Assembly (NCBI GenBank): GCA_947589295.1
Contig: CANQBZ010000010.1
Span: 1 to 57,326 of the forward strand
Length of the DNA stretch: 57,326 nucleotides
Direction of reading: 5' to 3'
Source of the DNA: an uncultured Akkermansia sp.
GTDB taxonomy: Bacteria; Verrucomicrobiota; Verrucomicrobiia; Verrucomicrobiales; Akkermansiaceae
The notes beneath the pieces are model-generated. The model was not told the origin of the DNA and made no database searches. It saw only the letters and a list, made by a program, of their open reading frames with translations. This document shows, one piece after another, positions 1 through 7,038 of the stretch (positions are counted from its first letter, which is position 1; every line of letters begins with the position of its first letter). A program made the translations under genes and the position numbers.

Positions 1-119
1 GCCACCTGCGGCAAATACTCACTCGCCAAGCGCCACTCGCCCCAGTCTTTGTACTGGCCGCAGCGCATGGCTGCTCCTTGACTCCGCTTTGAATGTCCCG
101 GTAATAGTGCAATTCTGAT
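1..119 (-). pseudogene. amidase-like N-terminal fragment (copy A), runs off left edge
   Basis: Read on the minus strand, the first ~40 codons give a peptide with the core IALLPGHSKRSQGA followed by a GEW motif, resembling the start of N-acetylmuramoyl-L-alanine amidases, where a Gly-His pair sits at the metal site. It is clearly homologous to the fragment at 1047-1217. The position matching the ATG of that copy is ATC here, so the start is lost or lies elsewhere. The coding sequence continues beyond base 1, so I cannot tell whether the rest is intact. The family assignment rests on a short motif and is tentative. Confidence 0.35.
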
Positions 120-121
120 AG

Positions 122-150
122 TTGCTTCTCTAGTTAGATTGTGTTAAAAT
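122..150 (+). promoter_or_regulatory. promoter of palindromic element A
   Basis: TTGCTT, 17 bp, TAAAAT. The same arrangement and spacing recur at 1221-1249. Transcription would begin at about 156, just before a strong hairpin. Confidence 0.55.
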
Positions 151-200
151 GCGCCCGCCGGGACGGCAATCCCGGCAATAAACAGAATAAGACAACACCA

Positions 201-296
201 ATGATAGCAATACCATCCGGCATTGTGACCATAAGCCCCGTGCTTGTGGAGCAAGGAATCGAGCTGCTGTTGCTTGCGTATCACCTGATGCCGTAA
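201..296 (+). CDS. small ORF of element A (31 aa)
   Basis: A 31-codon ORF lies between the promoter/hairpin and a terminator. Its C-terminal half (PVLVEQ, then an LLLAY stretch) matches that of the 36-codon ORF at 1297-1407 (HVEQLVYLALLALY). This suggests a conserved small hydrophobic peptide. No Shine-Dalgarno sequence is evident. I recognise no family, and whether it is translated is unknown. Confidence 0.35.
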   Translation: MIAIPSGIVTISPVLVEQGIELLLLAYHLMP

Positions 297-349
297 TCAG
301 CCTCCCGCCCTGCCTCTGCAAAGGGGCAGGCGCCGGGGCTGATTTTTTT
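297..349 (+). terminator. rho-independent terminator after small ORF A
   Basis: The stem is TCAGCC...CGCCCTGCC paired with GGCAGGCG...GGCTGA, followed by TTTTTTT. It starts directly after the ORF stop codon. Confidence 0.6.
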
Positions 350-426
350 ATTGACTTATCCATCTGCTTATGCTAAATCTTTCTCAGATGGCAGCTATCA
401 TCTGTCGTCTTTCTGTTTATTTTCTT

Positions 427-471
427 GCCCGCCGGGGGTTGCCGCCCTTAACCGGCGGGCGGGTCTTTTTT
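427..471 (+). terminator. terminator-like hairpin of repeat copy A
   Basis: GCCCGCCGG pairs with CCGGCGGGC and is followed by GGTCTTTTTT. The same hairpin recurs at 1545-1589 and 3255-3298. Confidence 0.5.
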
Positions 472-877
472 AGGGAAAACTCCTCTGCTTGTGTTCCGGC
501 TCCATCACCCGCACATTCAGCTCCCTCAGCTCCCGCGCTATCTCAATACGAGCAAAACGACCTCTCCGCCCTCAAGAGCATCATGGTCGAGCAAACCTGT
601 TTCGCCGTCTCCCAGTACTTTTAACCCACTCCTCTGCCGGGGCCTTAAAGAGACCAGCAGAGCGCTGAGGACGGCGGTGTGAGAAGGAAGTCGAGAAGCG
701 GCAGGATCAGGATGCCATCTTCATCGTAGCAGGCGTTGATGGCGTCGTTGACAATGATGACTTTCGCAAAGGAGTCAGGGATGAGACGGAGGGAACGCTT
801 TTCCTGCTCCATCTTATGGGCATCCGGCAGTGACCAGGCAGACTGGATATAAACGCGCTCGCTGCCGGAGTTGACGA
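427..877. repeat. ATPase-tail repeat unit, copy A
   Basis: This segment is nearly identical to 1545-1996 and 3255-3718. Read leftward it contains the last ~75 codons of a DUF4143 ATPase, a short frameshifted coding remnant (containing ARIEIARELRELNV), and a hairpin GCCCGCCGG...CCGGCGGGC followed by T6 at 427-471. Here the ATPase part has no matching upstream sequence: it is joined at 878 to the 3' end of a different ATPase gene, as in copy C. Confidence 0.7.
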
Positions 878-930
878 TATCATCAAACTCCTCCAAGAGC
901 ACGGCGCGAAGGAGTGAGGAGGGCGCTAGC

Positions 931-1046
931 TCACGGACGCAGCGTGCTGAGCGGCACGACGGGCGCGCCGTCGTCGCGGCGGTAGGCGTAGGCCCCCACA
1001 CCGATGAGAACCATCAGGAAGGAGGGGGCGGGGGCATGCTTGGTAT
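931..1046 (-). pseudogene. C-terminal remnant of a second type of DUF4143 ATPase
   Basis: The minus-strand frame gives FLMVLIGVGAYAYRRDDG then VVPLSTLRP and a stop, matching the usual C-terminus of DUF4143-type ATPases. It is fused downstream of the amidase-like fragment 1047-1217 with everything in between missing. The same ending (VVPISTLRP) occurs in the remnant at 3761-3912. Confidence 0.5.
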
Positions 1047-1217
1047 CTATCTTTTCGGCGTCTGCACCACATCGTAGCCCAGCTCCCTCAGCCTCTGCGC
1101 CACCTGCGGCAAATACCACGCCGCCAACGTCCACTCGCCATAGCCCTTAAAATGCCCGCAGCACATCTCCGCCCCCTCGATCATCTGCGCATGCCCCGGT
1201 AACAGTGCAATTCTCAT
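1047..1217 (-). pseudogene. amidase-like N-terminal fragment (copy B)
   Basis: An ATG-initiated 56-codon frame begins MRIALLPGHAQMIEGAEM, has a YGEW motif and continues to LRELGYDVVQTPKR before a stop. It matches the fragment at 1-119 and looks like the first quarter of an N-acetylmuramoyl-L-alanine amidase. It is truncated: DUF4143 ATPase C-terminal sequence follows at once. Its start lies back to back with the promoter of palindromic element B. Confidence 0.4.
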
Positions 1218-1220
1218 AAC

Positions 1221-1249
1221 TTGTCTTATGCGTTAGATTGTGTTAAAAT
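1221..1249 (+). promoter_or_regulatory. promoter of palindromic element B
   Basis: TTGTCT, 17 bp, TAAAAT, with the same spacing as in copy A at 122-150. The flanking bases (GTTAGATTGTGT) are identical in both copies. Confidence 0.55.
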
Positions 1250-1296
1250 GCGCCCGCCGGGACGGCAATCCCGGCAACAAATAAATAAGTAACAAC

Positions 1297-1407
1297 ATGA
1301 ATATAAAAACTCGCCGCATGCAGGCCGCGTGCTGGTGGTGCTTTGCGCACCCGTGGCACGTGGAGCAACTGGTATATCTTGCCTTGCTTGCTCTGTACCG
1401 GTTGTAG
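1297..1407 (+). CDS. small ORF of element B (36 aa)
   Basis: The 36-codon ORF begins MNIKTRRMQ and contains two Trp-Trp-Cys-like residues and a hydrophobic end. Its C-terminal half resembles that of the 31-codon ORF at 201-296. It has its own promoter upstream and a terminator downstream. Function unknown; translation not demonstrable from sequence. Confidence 0.35.
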   Translation: MNIKTRRMQAACWWCFAHPWHVEQLVYLALLALYRL

Positions 1408-1423
1408 CGTGCGTTGCTCCCGC

Positions 1424-1460
1424 CCCGGGGCTTCTTCGGAAGCTCCGGGGAAATGGGGCT
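1424..1460. terminator. terminator-like stem in element B
   Basis: CCCCGGGGCTTC, TTCG loop, GAAGCTCCGGGG. On the minus strand it is preceded by a T6 tract. It could end transcripts of the small ORF on the plus strand. Confidence 0.45.
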
Positions 1461-1544
1461 AAAAAATCTCTTGACTCTTTCTGCATTTTCTGCTTAACTT
1501 GCCTTGCGTGGATTTATTTTCATCGCGTTACTGTTTATTTGCTT

Positions 1545-1996
1545 GCCCGCCGGGGGTTGCCGCCCTTAACCGGCGGGCGGGTCTTTTTTAGGGAAAACTC
1601 CTCTGCTTGTGCTCCGGCTCCATCACCCGCACATTCAGCTCCCTCAGCTCCCGCGCTATCTCAATACGAGCAAAACAACCTCTCCGCCCTCAAGAGCATC
1701 GTGGGCGAGCAAACGCGTTTCGCCGTCTCCCAATACTTTTAACCCACTCCTCTGCCGGGGCTCTTAAAGAGGCCAGCGGAGCGCTGAGGACGGCGGCGTG
1801 AGAAGGAAGTCGAGAAGCGGCAGGATCAGGATGCCATCTTCATCGTAGTAGGCGTTGATGGCGTCGTTGACAATGATGACTTTCGCAAAGGAGTCAGGGA
1901 TGAGACGGAGGGAACGCTTTTCCTGCTCCATCTTATGGGCATCCGGCAGTGACCAGGCAGACTGGATATAAACGCGCTCGCTGCCGGAGTTGACGA
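1545..1996. repeat. ATPase-tail repeat unit, copy B (3' end of the intact ATPase)
   Basis: This is the source-like copy of the three. It comprises the last ~77 codons of the intact ATPase, its downstream remnant and the hairpin 1545-1589 with a T6 run. Identity to copies A and C stops abruptly at 1996, inside the ATPase coding sequence (a Val-Asn-Ser-Gly-Ser-Glu segment). Confidence 0.7.
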
Positions 1997-3014
1997 CAAA
2001 ATCGACCTCGTATGGGGCGTGGGAAGAGGACGTGTGCAGCTCGCCGATATCCACGCTGTAGCCGCGCAAAAGAAGCTCGTTGTAGATGAGGTTTTCCATG
2101 GCGTGCGTGGGTTCCTGCTGCCGAAAATCGAGGCGAGCGTTGCGCAGTCCGAGGTCGGCGAAGTAGAGTTTGAAGGGCGTGTTGATATAACGTTTGCCTC
2201 GTATATCGTAACGCTTGGCGCGGTGGACGAGGAAGGAATCCTGGAGAGCGACGATGTAGCTGTTGATGGTGGGGGAAGAAAGGGAAGAGTTGGCGATGCT
2301 TTTGAAGCGGCGTTGAAGTTTGGCGGGATTGGTGAGCCCGCCGATGCCGGAAGCAATGAGATCGATGAGCTCATCGAGACCCTCGCTGTCGCGCAACGAG
2401 TGTCGCTCAATGATATCTTTGATGTAAGTTTCGGAGAAGAGGTTGCGCAGATACTGCTGCTTACGCTGCGCAGACGTATAATTCAGGGTGTACGGCATGC
2501 CCCCGTAGGTGAGATAATCCCGCAAGGCGGTCGTCTTGTCCTGTCCGTACGCATTGTAGAATTCAGCGAAGCTGAGAGGGTACACCCGCACCTCGTCCCC
2601 ACGCCCCCGAAACTCTGTCACAACGTCTCGCGTGAGAAAGCGTGAATTGCTCCCCGTCACGTAAATGTCAAGATTCGGCACCCTCAACAGGCCATTCATC
2701 ACTTCCTCAAATCGCGGCAACTCCTGCAATTCGTCCACCAAAAGATAGTTCATCCCGCGCTTTTGCATTTTCTGCAGCACGTAGTCGTAGAACCTCCGCG
2801 GATCCCGTAATTCTGCGCTTACAATGTCGTCCAGAGCTACCGATATGATGTTGGCCTCAGCCACCCCATCCTCCACCAAATATCCCCGGAATATCTTATT
2901 CAGCAAATACGATTTGCCGCACCGGCGTACCCCACTCACGATTTTGATCAGCCCGCTCTCCCTTCGGTCAATCAACTCCTTGAGATACGTGTCGCGTGAT
3001 ATGTCGATGCTCAT
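1764..3014 (-). CDS. AAA+ ATPase with DUF4143 domain
   Basis: This 416-aa protein belongs to the AAA_14/DUF4143 ATPases, which are widespread and often multicopy; their cellular role is unsettled. Walker A is GVRRCGKS (residues 28-35) and Walker B is LLVDEL (91-96). An Arg finger region around RDVVTEFRGRG and a C-terminal DUF4143 domain containing YEVDFVV (nuclease-like fold) follow. The start ATG at 3014 is preceded by GGGAAG and a good promoter. The C-terminus runs ~25 residues past the usual end (LLTPPSSALRWPL), and the last 75 codons are duplicated at 645-877 and 3476-3718. It is the only complete gene in a 4-kb field of related debris. Confidence 0.85.
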   Translation of the reverse strand: MSIDISRDTYLKELIDRRESGLIKIVSGVRRCGKSYLLNKIFRGYLVEDGVAEANIISVALDDIVSAELRDPRRFYDYVLQKMQKRGMNYLLVDELQELPRFEEVMNGLLRVPNLDIYVTGSNSRFLTRDVVTEFRGRGDEVRVYPLSFAEFYNAYGQDKTTALRDYLTYGGMPYTLNYTSAQRKQQYLRNLFSETYIKDIIERHSLRDSEGLDELIDLIASGIGGLTNPAKLQRRFKSIANSSLSSPTINSYIVALQDSFLVHRAKRYDIRGKRYINTPFKLYFADLGLRNARLDFRQQEPTHAMENLIYNELLLRGYSVDIGELHTSSSHAPYEVDFVVNSGSERVYIQSAWSLPDAHKMEQEKRSLRLIPDSFAKVIIVNDAINAYYDEDGILILPLLDFLLTPPSSALRWPL

Positions 3015-3041
3015 GGCTTCCCTTTTGAATTCCTGAACTTT

Positions 3042-3070
3042 AAGATAAATGAGAATTTTTCGCTTGTCAA
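3042..3070 (-). promoter_or_regulatory. promoter of the DUF4143 ATPase gene
   Basis: TTGACA, 17 bp, TATCTT on the minus strand. The transcript would start near 3036, giving a ~20-nt leader with GGGAAG before ATG. Confidence 0.6.
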
Positions 3071-3158
3071 TTCCTATTTTAGAAAAACCTCTTCGGAGAG
3101 AATTTTCTAAAATAGCTTGGCTATGCCTCGATGCGTTAAAATTTCCGACTCAATCCGG

Positions 3159-3300
3159 GGAAATGGGGCAAAAAAAAGTATTGACTCCTCCTGCATTTTC
3201 TGCTTAACTGACCTTGCGTGAATTTGTTTTCATTGCATTTTTCTTTATTTGCTTGCCCGCCGGGGTTGCCGCCCTTAACCGGCGGGCGGGTCTTTTTTAG
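3159..3300. repeat. palindromic element, copy C (right arm only)
   Basis: The right arm matches copy B: hairpin 3255-3298, leader CAAGCAAATAAA, an ORF reading MKTNSRKVS then stop, and the AAGCAGAAAATGCAG and GCCCCATTTCCCCGGA blocks. The promoter-bearing left arm is absent. Confidence 0.5.
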
Positions 3301-3718
3301 GGAGGAAAACTCCCCTGCTTGTGCTCCGGCTCCATCACCCTCACATTCAGCTCACTCAGCTCCCGCGCTATCTCAATACGAGCAAAACGACCTCTCCGCC
3401 CTCAAGAGCATCGTGGTCGAGCAAACGTGTTTCGCCGTCTCCCAGTACTTTTAACCCACTCCTCTGCCGGGGCTCTTAAAGAGGCCAGCGGAGCGCTGAG
3501 GACGGCGGCGTGAGGAGGAAGTCGAGAAGCGGCAGGATCAGGATGCCATCTTCATCGTAGCAGGCGTTGATGGCGTCGTTGACAATGATGACTTTCGCAA
3601 AGGAGTCAGGGATGAGACGGAGGGAACGCTTTTCCTGCTCCATCTTATGAGCATCCGGCAGTGACCAGGCAGACTGGATATAAACGCGCTCGCTGCCGGA
3701 GTTGACGATATCATCAAA
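3255..3718. repeat. ATPase-tail repeat unit, copy C
   Basis: Same content as copies A and B, with the ATPase C-terminal frame open from 3733 to 3476. It shares with copy A the junction to another ATPase's 3' end (a GAGGAGTTTGATGATATCG boundary), so that chimera existed before the unit was copied. The hairpin with T6 lies at 3255-3298. Confidence 0.7.
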
Positions 3719-3760
3719 CTCCTCCAGGAGCACGGCGCAAAGGAGTGAGGAGGGTACGGG

Positions 3761-3912
3761 TTACGGACGCAGCGTGCTGATCGGCACGACGAGCATGCCG
3801 TTGTCGTCTTTCCGCACCACTTCGCGCCCTCCACCAACACTGCTCCACTCGACTCCAGCTTCCGCCTCAGCATTTCATCCGCTATCCTCGCCCTGTATGC
3901 TCGTCTTTTCAT
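3761..3912 (-). pseudogene. internally deleted DUF4143 ATPase (type 2)
   Basis: The first ~35 codons encode a typical DUF4143 ATPase start, with RARIADEMLRRKLESSGA, VLVEG and a P-loop AKWCGKTT. At the P-loop the sequence jumps directly to the end of the gene, which reads DDNGMLVVPISTLRP and stop in the +1 frame. About 350 codons are missing between. A second decayed ATPase family member therefore lies beside the intact one. Confidence 0.6.
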
Positions 3913-4011
3913 TCACTTTCCTCTCCTATTCATTTTACGCGCTTTACCTATCTTGTCAATCCGTTTTTATCTATTTTGGACAATTTTTATTGTACATTTT
4001 GGCCAAAATTT

Positions 4012-4162
4012 ATTCGGCAATTCCGCTACGCTCCGGCTCGCCAATCTCGCGCGTAGCGCGCCAGCATCCAAATCGTCAATCGTCAATCGTCAATAATCAA
4101 CGCTTTGCGTTGCATAATGCGCCGTTCACTATTGGGGCTGCTTTTTCTTGGGACGGATGTGG
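4012..4162. mobile_element. MITE-like element R1 (left-truncated)
   Basis: It matches the right-hand ~150 bp of the elements at 6707-6973 and 14992-15244, including the CGCTACGCTCCGGCTCG block, a 7-bp tandem repeat (AATCGTC), a CAACGCTTTGCGTTG palindrome and the right terminal repeat ending TTGGGACGGATGTGG. The left end is missing. Confidence 0.6.
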
Positions 4163-4275
4163 TCGGCGCTCCATTTGACGGCGTTCGCAGATGTTGAGAA
4201 ACGCTCTTTTTGGGGCTGCGGGCCTGCTGCATTTCGCAGCGCGATCCGAAAAAATAAAAAAATCTCATTTTTTTC

Positions 4276-4305
4276 TTGACGTTACGGGGCTTCTTCGGAT
4301 AGCAT
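4276..4305 (+). promoter_or_regulatory. promoter of lipoprotein gene 4363
   Basis: TTGACG, 18 bp, TAGCAT. The transcript would have an unusually long leader for this window (~50 nt). Confidence 0.45.
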
Positions 4306-4362
4306 GATAGTGCTGCAGGGTGCGTCTTGCGCTGCAGCGGCCTTTCAAACTCGGATTTTCCT

Positions 4363-5127
4363 ATGAAACCCATCAGCAAACTTGCCCTTCCCGTAGTAAC
4401 CATGGCTGCGGCCCTCATCTCCTCCTGCGGTGGCGGGGGTGGCGAAAACCACAATTATTATGTCTCCGTGCAGCAATTTGAGACCGGCTCCAAGGGGTTC
4501 CGCTTCATGGCTTCCCCCTCAACTGATGTGTTCGGTAACGGGTCCTTCCTGGATGGTCCAAGTCTCGAGATCAAGACGCAATTTATGGACTTGATCAAGG
4601 GTGAGTACGGTCAAGGCGACGATAGTGTATTTGGACCTTTGGACCCAATTGAGCCGGACAAGATTCAAGAGCAAGTCGAAACTTCAGGGACGGTTGTGGA
4701 AGGAGTAGTTTCCAGTAATGGTACCGATAAGTCTCCTGCAATGATCGCATACTGTGTGGAGGGAGGCCCCACCGGGAAGGGTTATCTTTACATCACTTTT
4801 CAAGACTCCCAGAATGGCGCCCCTAGATTTATTATCAATATGATGGGTGCTGTTTTGGCGCAACAAGTTCAGATGGCGTATGCAAGTGGCGGTAACATTA
4901 GTTGGACGGCTGTGCTTGGCGGAAATAATACTGCTATTATGGTGACTGTGCACGGTGTAATTCTTCGTGTTCAGGTGGATTTCAACTCAGGCATTGCTCA
5001 CATGGAACTCTGCTGTCAAAAAATAGATACGACAGAAAGTGGTGGTACTTTCCTCGAGCCAGTCGAAGTTAAAGGATTTGAACCTGTGCTTATCAATGAC
5101 ATTCCTTTCTTCGCAATAAACCCATAA
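4363..5127 (+). CDS. putative lipoprotein, unknown function
   Basis: This 254-aa protein has a lipoprotein signal peptide: MKPISK, a hydrophobic stretch and the lipobox LISSC with Cys at residue 22. It continues with a Gly-rich linker (GGGGG). The rest is a globular, probably beta-rich domain without a family I recognise. The start at 4363 is chosen because it gives a normal signal peptide; upstream in-frame codons do not. A terminator follows 30 bp after the stop. It is monocistronic and faces the convergent L,D-transpeptidase gene. A MITE remnant lies just upstream. Confidence 0.75.
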   Translation: MKPISKLALPVVTMAAALISSCGGGGGENHNYYVSVQQFETGSKGFRFMASPSTDVFGNGSFLDGPSLEIKTQFMDLIKGEYGQGDDSVFGPLDPIEPDKIQEQVETSGTVVEGVVSSNGTDKSPAMIAYCVEGGPTGKGYLYITFQDSQNGAPRFIINMMGAVLAQQVQMAYASGGNISWTAVLGGNNTAIMVTVHGVILRVQVDFNSGIAHMELCCQKIDTTESGGTFLEPVEVKGFEPVLINDIPFFAINP

Positions 5128-5156
5128 GAGAGGCATCGTCACGAAAGATCACCGAA

Positions 5157-5188
5157 AGGCGCAGCGCGAGGGGGCTGCGCCTTTTTTT
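5157..5188 (+). terminator. terminator between convergent genes
   Basis: AGGCGCAGC, loop GCGAGGG, GGCTGCGCCT, then T7. It ends the lipoprotein gene and touches the stop codon of the convergent L,D-transpeptidase gene. Confidence 0.8.
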
Positions 5189-5846
5189 ACGGGCGGATGC
5201 AGACTTCTGCGCCGTGGGGGAGGTCGCGGAAGAGGGTGGCGCAGGCCTCGCGGGTGAGGCGGATGCAGCCGTGGGAGGCTGGCACGCGGAAGACATCCCC
5301 GACGTGCAGCCCGATGCCATCGTAGGTGAGGCGCATGAAGAGGGGCATGGCGCAGTGGTAGAGGTTGGAGCGGTGGTGGCGATCTTTCTCGCAGATGCGG
5401 AAAAAGCCGGTGGGGGTGGGGTGCGTCGGCACGCCGGTGCACACGGGGAAATCCATGGCCAGCCTGCCATCCACAAAGTACTGGCCGCGCTGGTTGCCCA
5501 GCTCGATGACAACGCTGCGCTGCGCGCCGCTGCCGCTGCTGCTGCGCAGTTGCTCGGCGTCCTGCCATGTGCGCAGGGAGGTGCGGTAGGCCGCGCTGCT
5601 GCGGAAAGCGGCGTAATCCTGAGGGATGCTCTGCTCATCGGCCGGCAGTTCGCCATTGCGCGCGGCGCGGCGGCAGCGGATGACCCTCGGCGGCGGCTGG
5701 GCCACGATGGGCGGCGGCGCGGCGTCCCACTCAGGTTCGGTCTGCCCCTGCCACGGGTTCCAGTCGGCGGCGGCGCAGCCTGCCAGCCCGATGGCGGAGC
5801 CAAGGGCCAGCCAGGCGTGCGCTTTTTGGTGCGGTTTACCGGGCAT
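5187..5846 (-). CDS. L,D-transpeptidase (YkuD/ErfK family) lipoprotein
   Basis: This 219-aa protein has a lipoprotein signal (SAIGLAGC lipobox at about residue 23) and a C-terminal YkuD domain. The catalytic motif SHGCIRL holds the nucleophilic Cys, preceded by a GLHVG histidine and a THPTPTGFF segment typical of the fold. The family cross-links peptidoglycan (3-3 links) or attaches lipoproteins to it in the periplasm. A Pro-rich linker separates anchor and domain. The gene overlaps the upstream small membrane protein gene by 11 bp, implying co-translation. Confidence 0.88.
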   Translation of the reverse strand: MPGKPHQKAHAWLALGSAIGLAGCAAADWNPWQGQTEPEWDAAPPPIVAQPPPRVIRCRRAARNGELPADEQSIPQDYAAFRSSAAYRTSLRTWQDAEQLRSSSGSGAQRSVVIELGNQRGQYFVDGRLAMDFPVCTGVPTHPTPTGFFRICEKDRHHRSNLYHCAMPLFMRLTYDGIGLHVGDVFRVPASHGCIRLTREACATLFRDLPHGAEVCIRP

Positions 5847-6057
5847 CGCTCTGCGCGGCAGCCGGGGCTGCGCTGCTCATCCGCTCCTTGGCTTCGCGTC
5901 GGATTTTCTCCCATGTCTCATGGGCTTTGCGCTTAGCCTCGCGGCCTTTCTCCATGGCTTTTTCGCGCCATTCGCGCCCCTTGGGGCAGCATCCCAGCGC
6001 GCACAGCGCCGCGCATGCTGCCATTCCGCCGATAAAACAAATGAGTTTTGCGTTCAT
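5836..6057 (-). CDS. small membrane-anchored protein, unknown
   Basis: This 73-aa protein has one N-terminal hydrophobic segment (about residues 5-21) ending in Cys-Cys, then a highly charged Lys/Arg/Glu helix (about residues 24-55) likely to form a coiled coil. The start at 6057 is supported by AAAGGA 9 nt upstream. It is the first gene of a two-gene unit with the L,D-transpeptidase and overlaps it by 11 bp, so an envelope role is plausible by context only. Confidence 0.7.
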   Translation of the reverse strand: MNAKLICFIGGMAACAALCALGCCPKGREWREKAMEKGREAKRKAHETWEKIRREAKERMSSAAPAAAQSDAR

Positions 6058-6197
6058 ATTTCGTTTTTCCTTTCTAGATTGGGTGTCCCTGCATTTTTTC
6101 ACCAACGCCCCGAGTTAGAAAGAAAAGAAATTAACAGCATAAAACATTTACGACGGGGGAGCAGCGAATGAGAACACAAAGCCGCAGGCGCACACCG

Positions 6198-6318
6198 CTT
6201 CAGGAAGATTCAGTTATTCGAAAATTTCTAATAACTGCCCCGGATGGGACCCCGGATGGGAAAAAGTTCAACGTGAGTCACTATAGGTTGCAGATGGCGA
6301 TGGCGAGGAAAAGACGAT
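6198..6318 (+). pseudogene. RhuM-family fragment (middle part)
   Basis: The frame reads LQEDSVIRKFLITAPDG then KKFNVSHYRLQM before drifting into an unrelated sequence. It corresponds to the central part of RhuM proteins. The first ~15 codons duplicate the end of the fragment at 6456-6706, yet this downstream part of the gene lies upstream of the N-terminal part, so the locus is rearranged. Confidence 0.55.
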
Positions 6319-6419
6319 ACCTTGTTCGGCGATGATTTGAAGCGCAAATGAGCCCCCTGTCTCCTTTCCCGAAATGAATCCGGCTCGAATGCGTTTGCAC
6401 CGATCACAGAATCTCGAGG

Positions 6420-6449
6420 TTGACTCAGGTGGTGGTGTGCGCGTATAAT
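6420..6449 (+). promoter_or_regulatory. near-consensus promoter of the RhuM fragment
   Basis: TTGACT, 18 bp, TATAAT. The in-frame GTG at 6456 is 7 nt past the -10, as in other leaderless genes of this window. Confidence 0.65.
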
Positions 6450-6455
6450 GGCGGC

Positions 6456-6706
6456 GTGAGGGAAAGCAAGGCACAGGTGAGTTTGCGCAGTTCTGCGGCG
6501 GAGTATTTGACCTATGTGGCAGCGGTCGGCGATGGCGGGGAGAGCTTTGAAATCCGCTATGAGGATGAAAATATCTGGCTGACGCAGAAGATGCTGGCGG
6601 GGATATACGGCGTGGACATTCGGACTGTCAACTACCACATCAAGAAAGTTTTTGAAGACGCTGAACTTCAGGAAGATTCAGTTATCCGAAATTTTCGGAT
6701 AACTGC
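6456..6706 (+). pseudogene. RhuM-family protein, N-terminal part, truncated by a MITE
   Basis: About 84 codons encode the N-terminal domain of RhuM-family proteins (the family is named after a Salmonella virulence-island gene; function unclear). The recognisable motif is a WLTQKMLAGIYGVDIRTVNY helix-turn-helix-like segment followed by HIKKVF and ELQEDSVIRNFRITA. Coding sequence stops being RhuM-like at 6706, where the MITE R2 begins. A GTG start directly downstream of a consensus promoter suggests that the gene was once expressed. Confidence 0.65.
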
Positions 6707-6973
6707 CACACGTGTCCCAATAAAATCTTCTCTGGGCTCATTCAACCCATTCCTCATGCGTTTTTCCATGGATGAAGAAGTAAGCCCGACAAAGATGTCA
6801 AACCATGGACGATTCGACAATTCCGCTACGCTCCGGCTCGATAACCTCGCGCGTAGTGCGCTCACTTTCCAAATCGTAAATCGTAAATCGTAAATCGTAA
6901 ATAATCAACGCTTTGCGTTGAGCAATATGCCGTTCACTACCATTGGGTCTGCTTTTTCTTGGGACGGATGTGG
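6707..6973. mobile_element. MITE-like element R2
   Basis: A 267-bp non-coding element. The left end CACACGTGTCCCAATAAAA and the right end (reverse complement CCACATCCGTCCCAAGAAAA) form an imperfect terminal inverted repeat of about 20 bp. Inside is a 7-bp tandem repeat (AAATCGT, about four units) and a CAACGCTTTGCGTTG palindrome. Flanking target duplication is not evident here, unlike copy R3. It interrupts the RhuM gene. Confidence 0.7.
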
Positions 6974-7002
6974 CGGTTGCCCTGCTTGCCCGCACAATCT
7001 CC

Positions 7003-7032
7003 TTGACAGGCAGCGCGCCAAGCAGGTATCAT
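7003..7032 (+). promoter_or_regulatory. promoter of gene 7039
   Basis: TTGACA, 18 bp, TATCAT. ATG 7039 is exactly 7 nt past the -10. Confidence 0.65.
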
Positions 7033-7038
7033 GTCGCC

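Larger units (their letters stand above)
133..475. repeat. palindromic small-ORF element, copy A
   Basis: The left arm (133-230) and right arm (385-475) are imperfect inverted copies. Each reads outward-in as a GC-rich hairpin, a GGCAA plus AAATAAACAG-like leader, then ATGATAGC. The left arm carries a promoter, the hairpin 157-176, a 31-codon ORF and a terminator. The right arm repeats the hairpin and leader on the opposite strand. Copy B (1232-1592) has the same layout, with both arms reading ATGAANATAAA. The two arms within one element therefore resemble each other more than they resemble the other element. Confidence 0.55.
1232..1592. repeat. palindromic small-ORF element, copy B
   Basis: The left arm has the hairpin GCCGGGACGGCAATCCCGGC, the leader CAACAAATAAATAAGTAAC and a 36-codon ORF. 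The right arm on the minus strand has the larger hairpin 1545-1589, the leader CAAGCAAATAAACAGTAAC and an ORF reading MKINPRKAS then stop. A terminator-like stem lies in the middle (1424-1450). Confidence 0.55.

Noticed and set aside
1195..1260. Possible integron attC site around GTTAGAT upstream of the small ORF (also near 133).
   Set aside because: One core-like GTTRRRY is present, but there is no partner RYYYAAC at the right distance with paired inner boxes; the region is better explained by a promoter plus hairpin. No integron integrase is in the window.
4083..4454. Minus-strand frame across the MITE and lipoprotein start.
   Set aside because: It crosses a mobile-element remnant and a signal peptide-coding region on the other strand; no homology is recognisable.
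5214..5936. Long open frame on the plus strand opposite the L,D-transpeptidase.
   Set aside because: It is antisense to a gene with clear YkuD motifs and results from high GC content.
6866..6905. Short tandem repeats (AAATCGT) that might suggest a CRISPR array.
   Set aside because: The unit is only 7 bp without spacers and belongs to the MITE interior; no cas genes are present. No CRISPR array was seen anywhere in the window.
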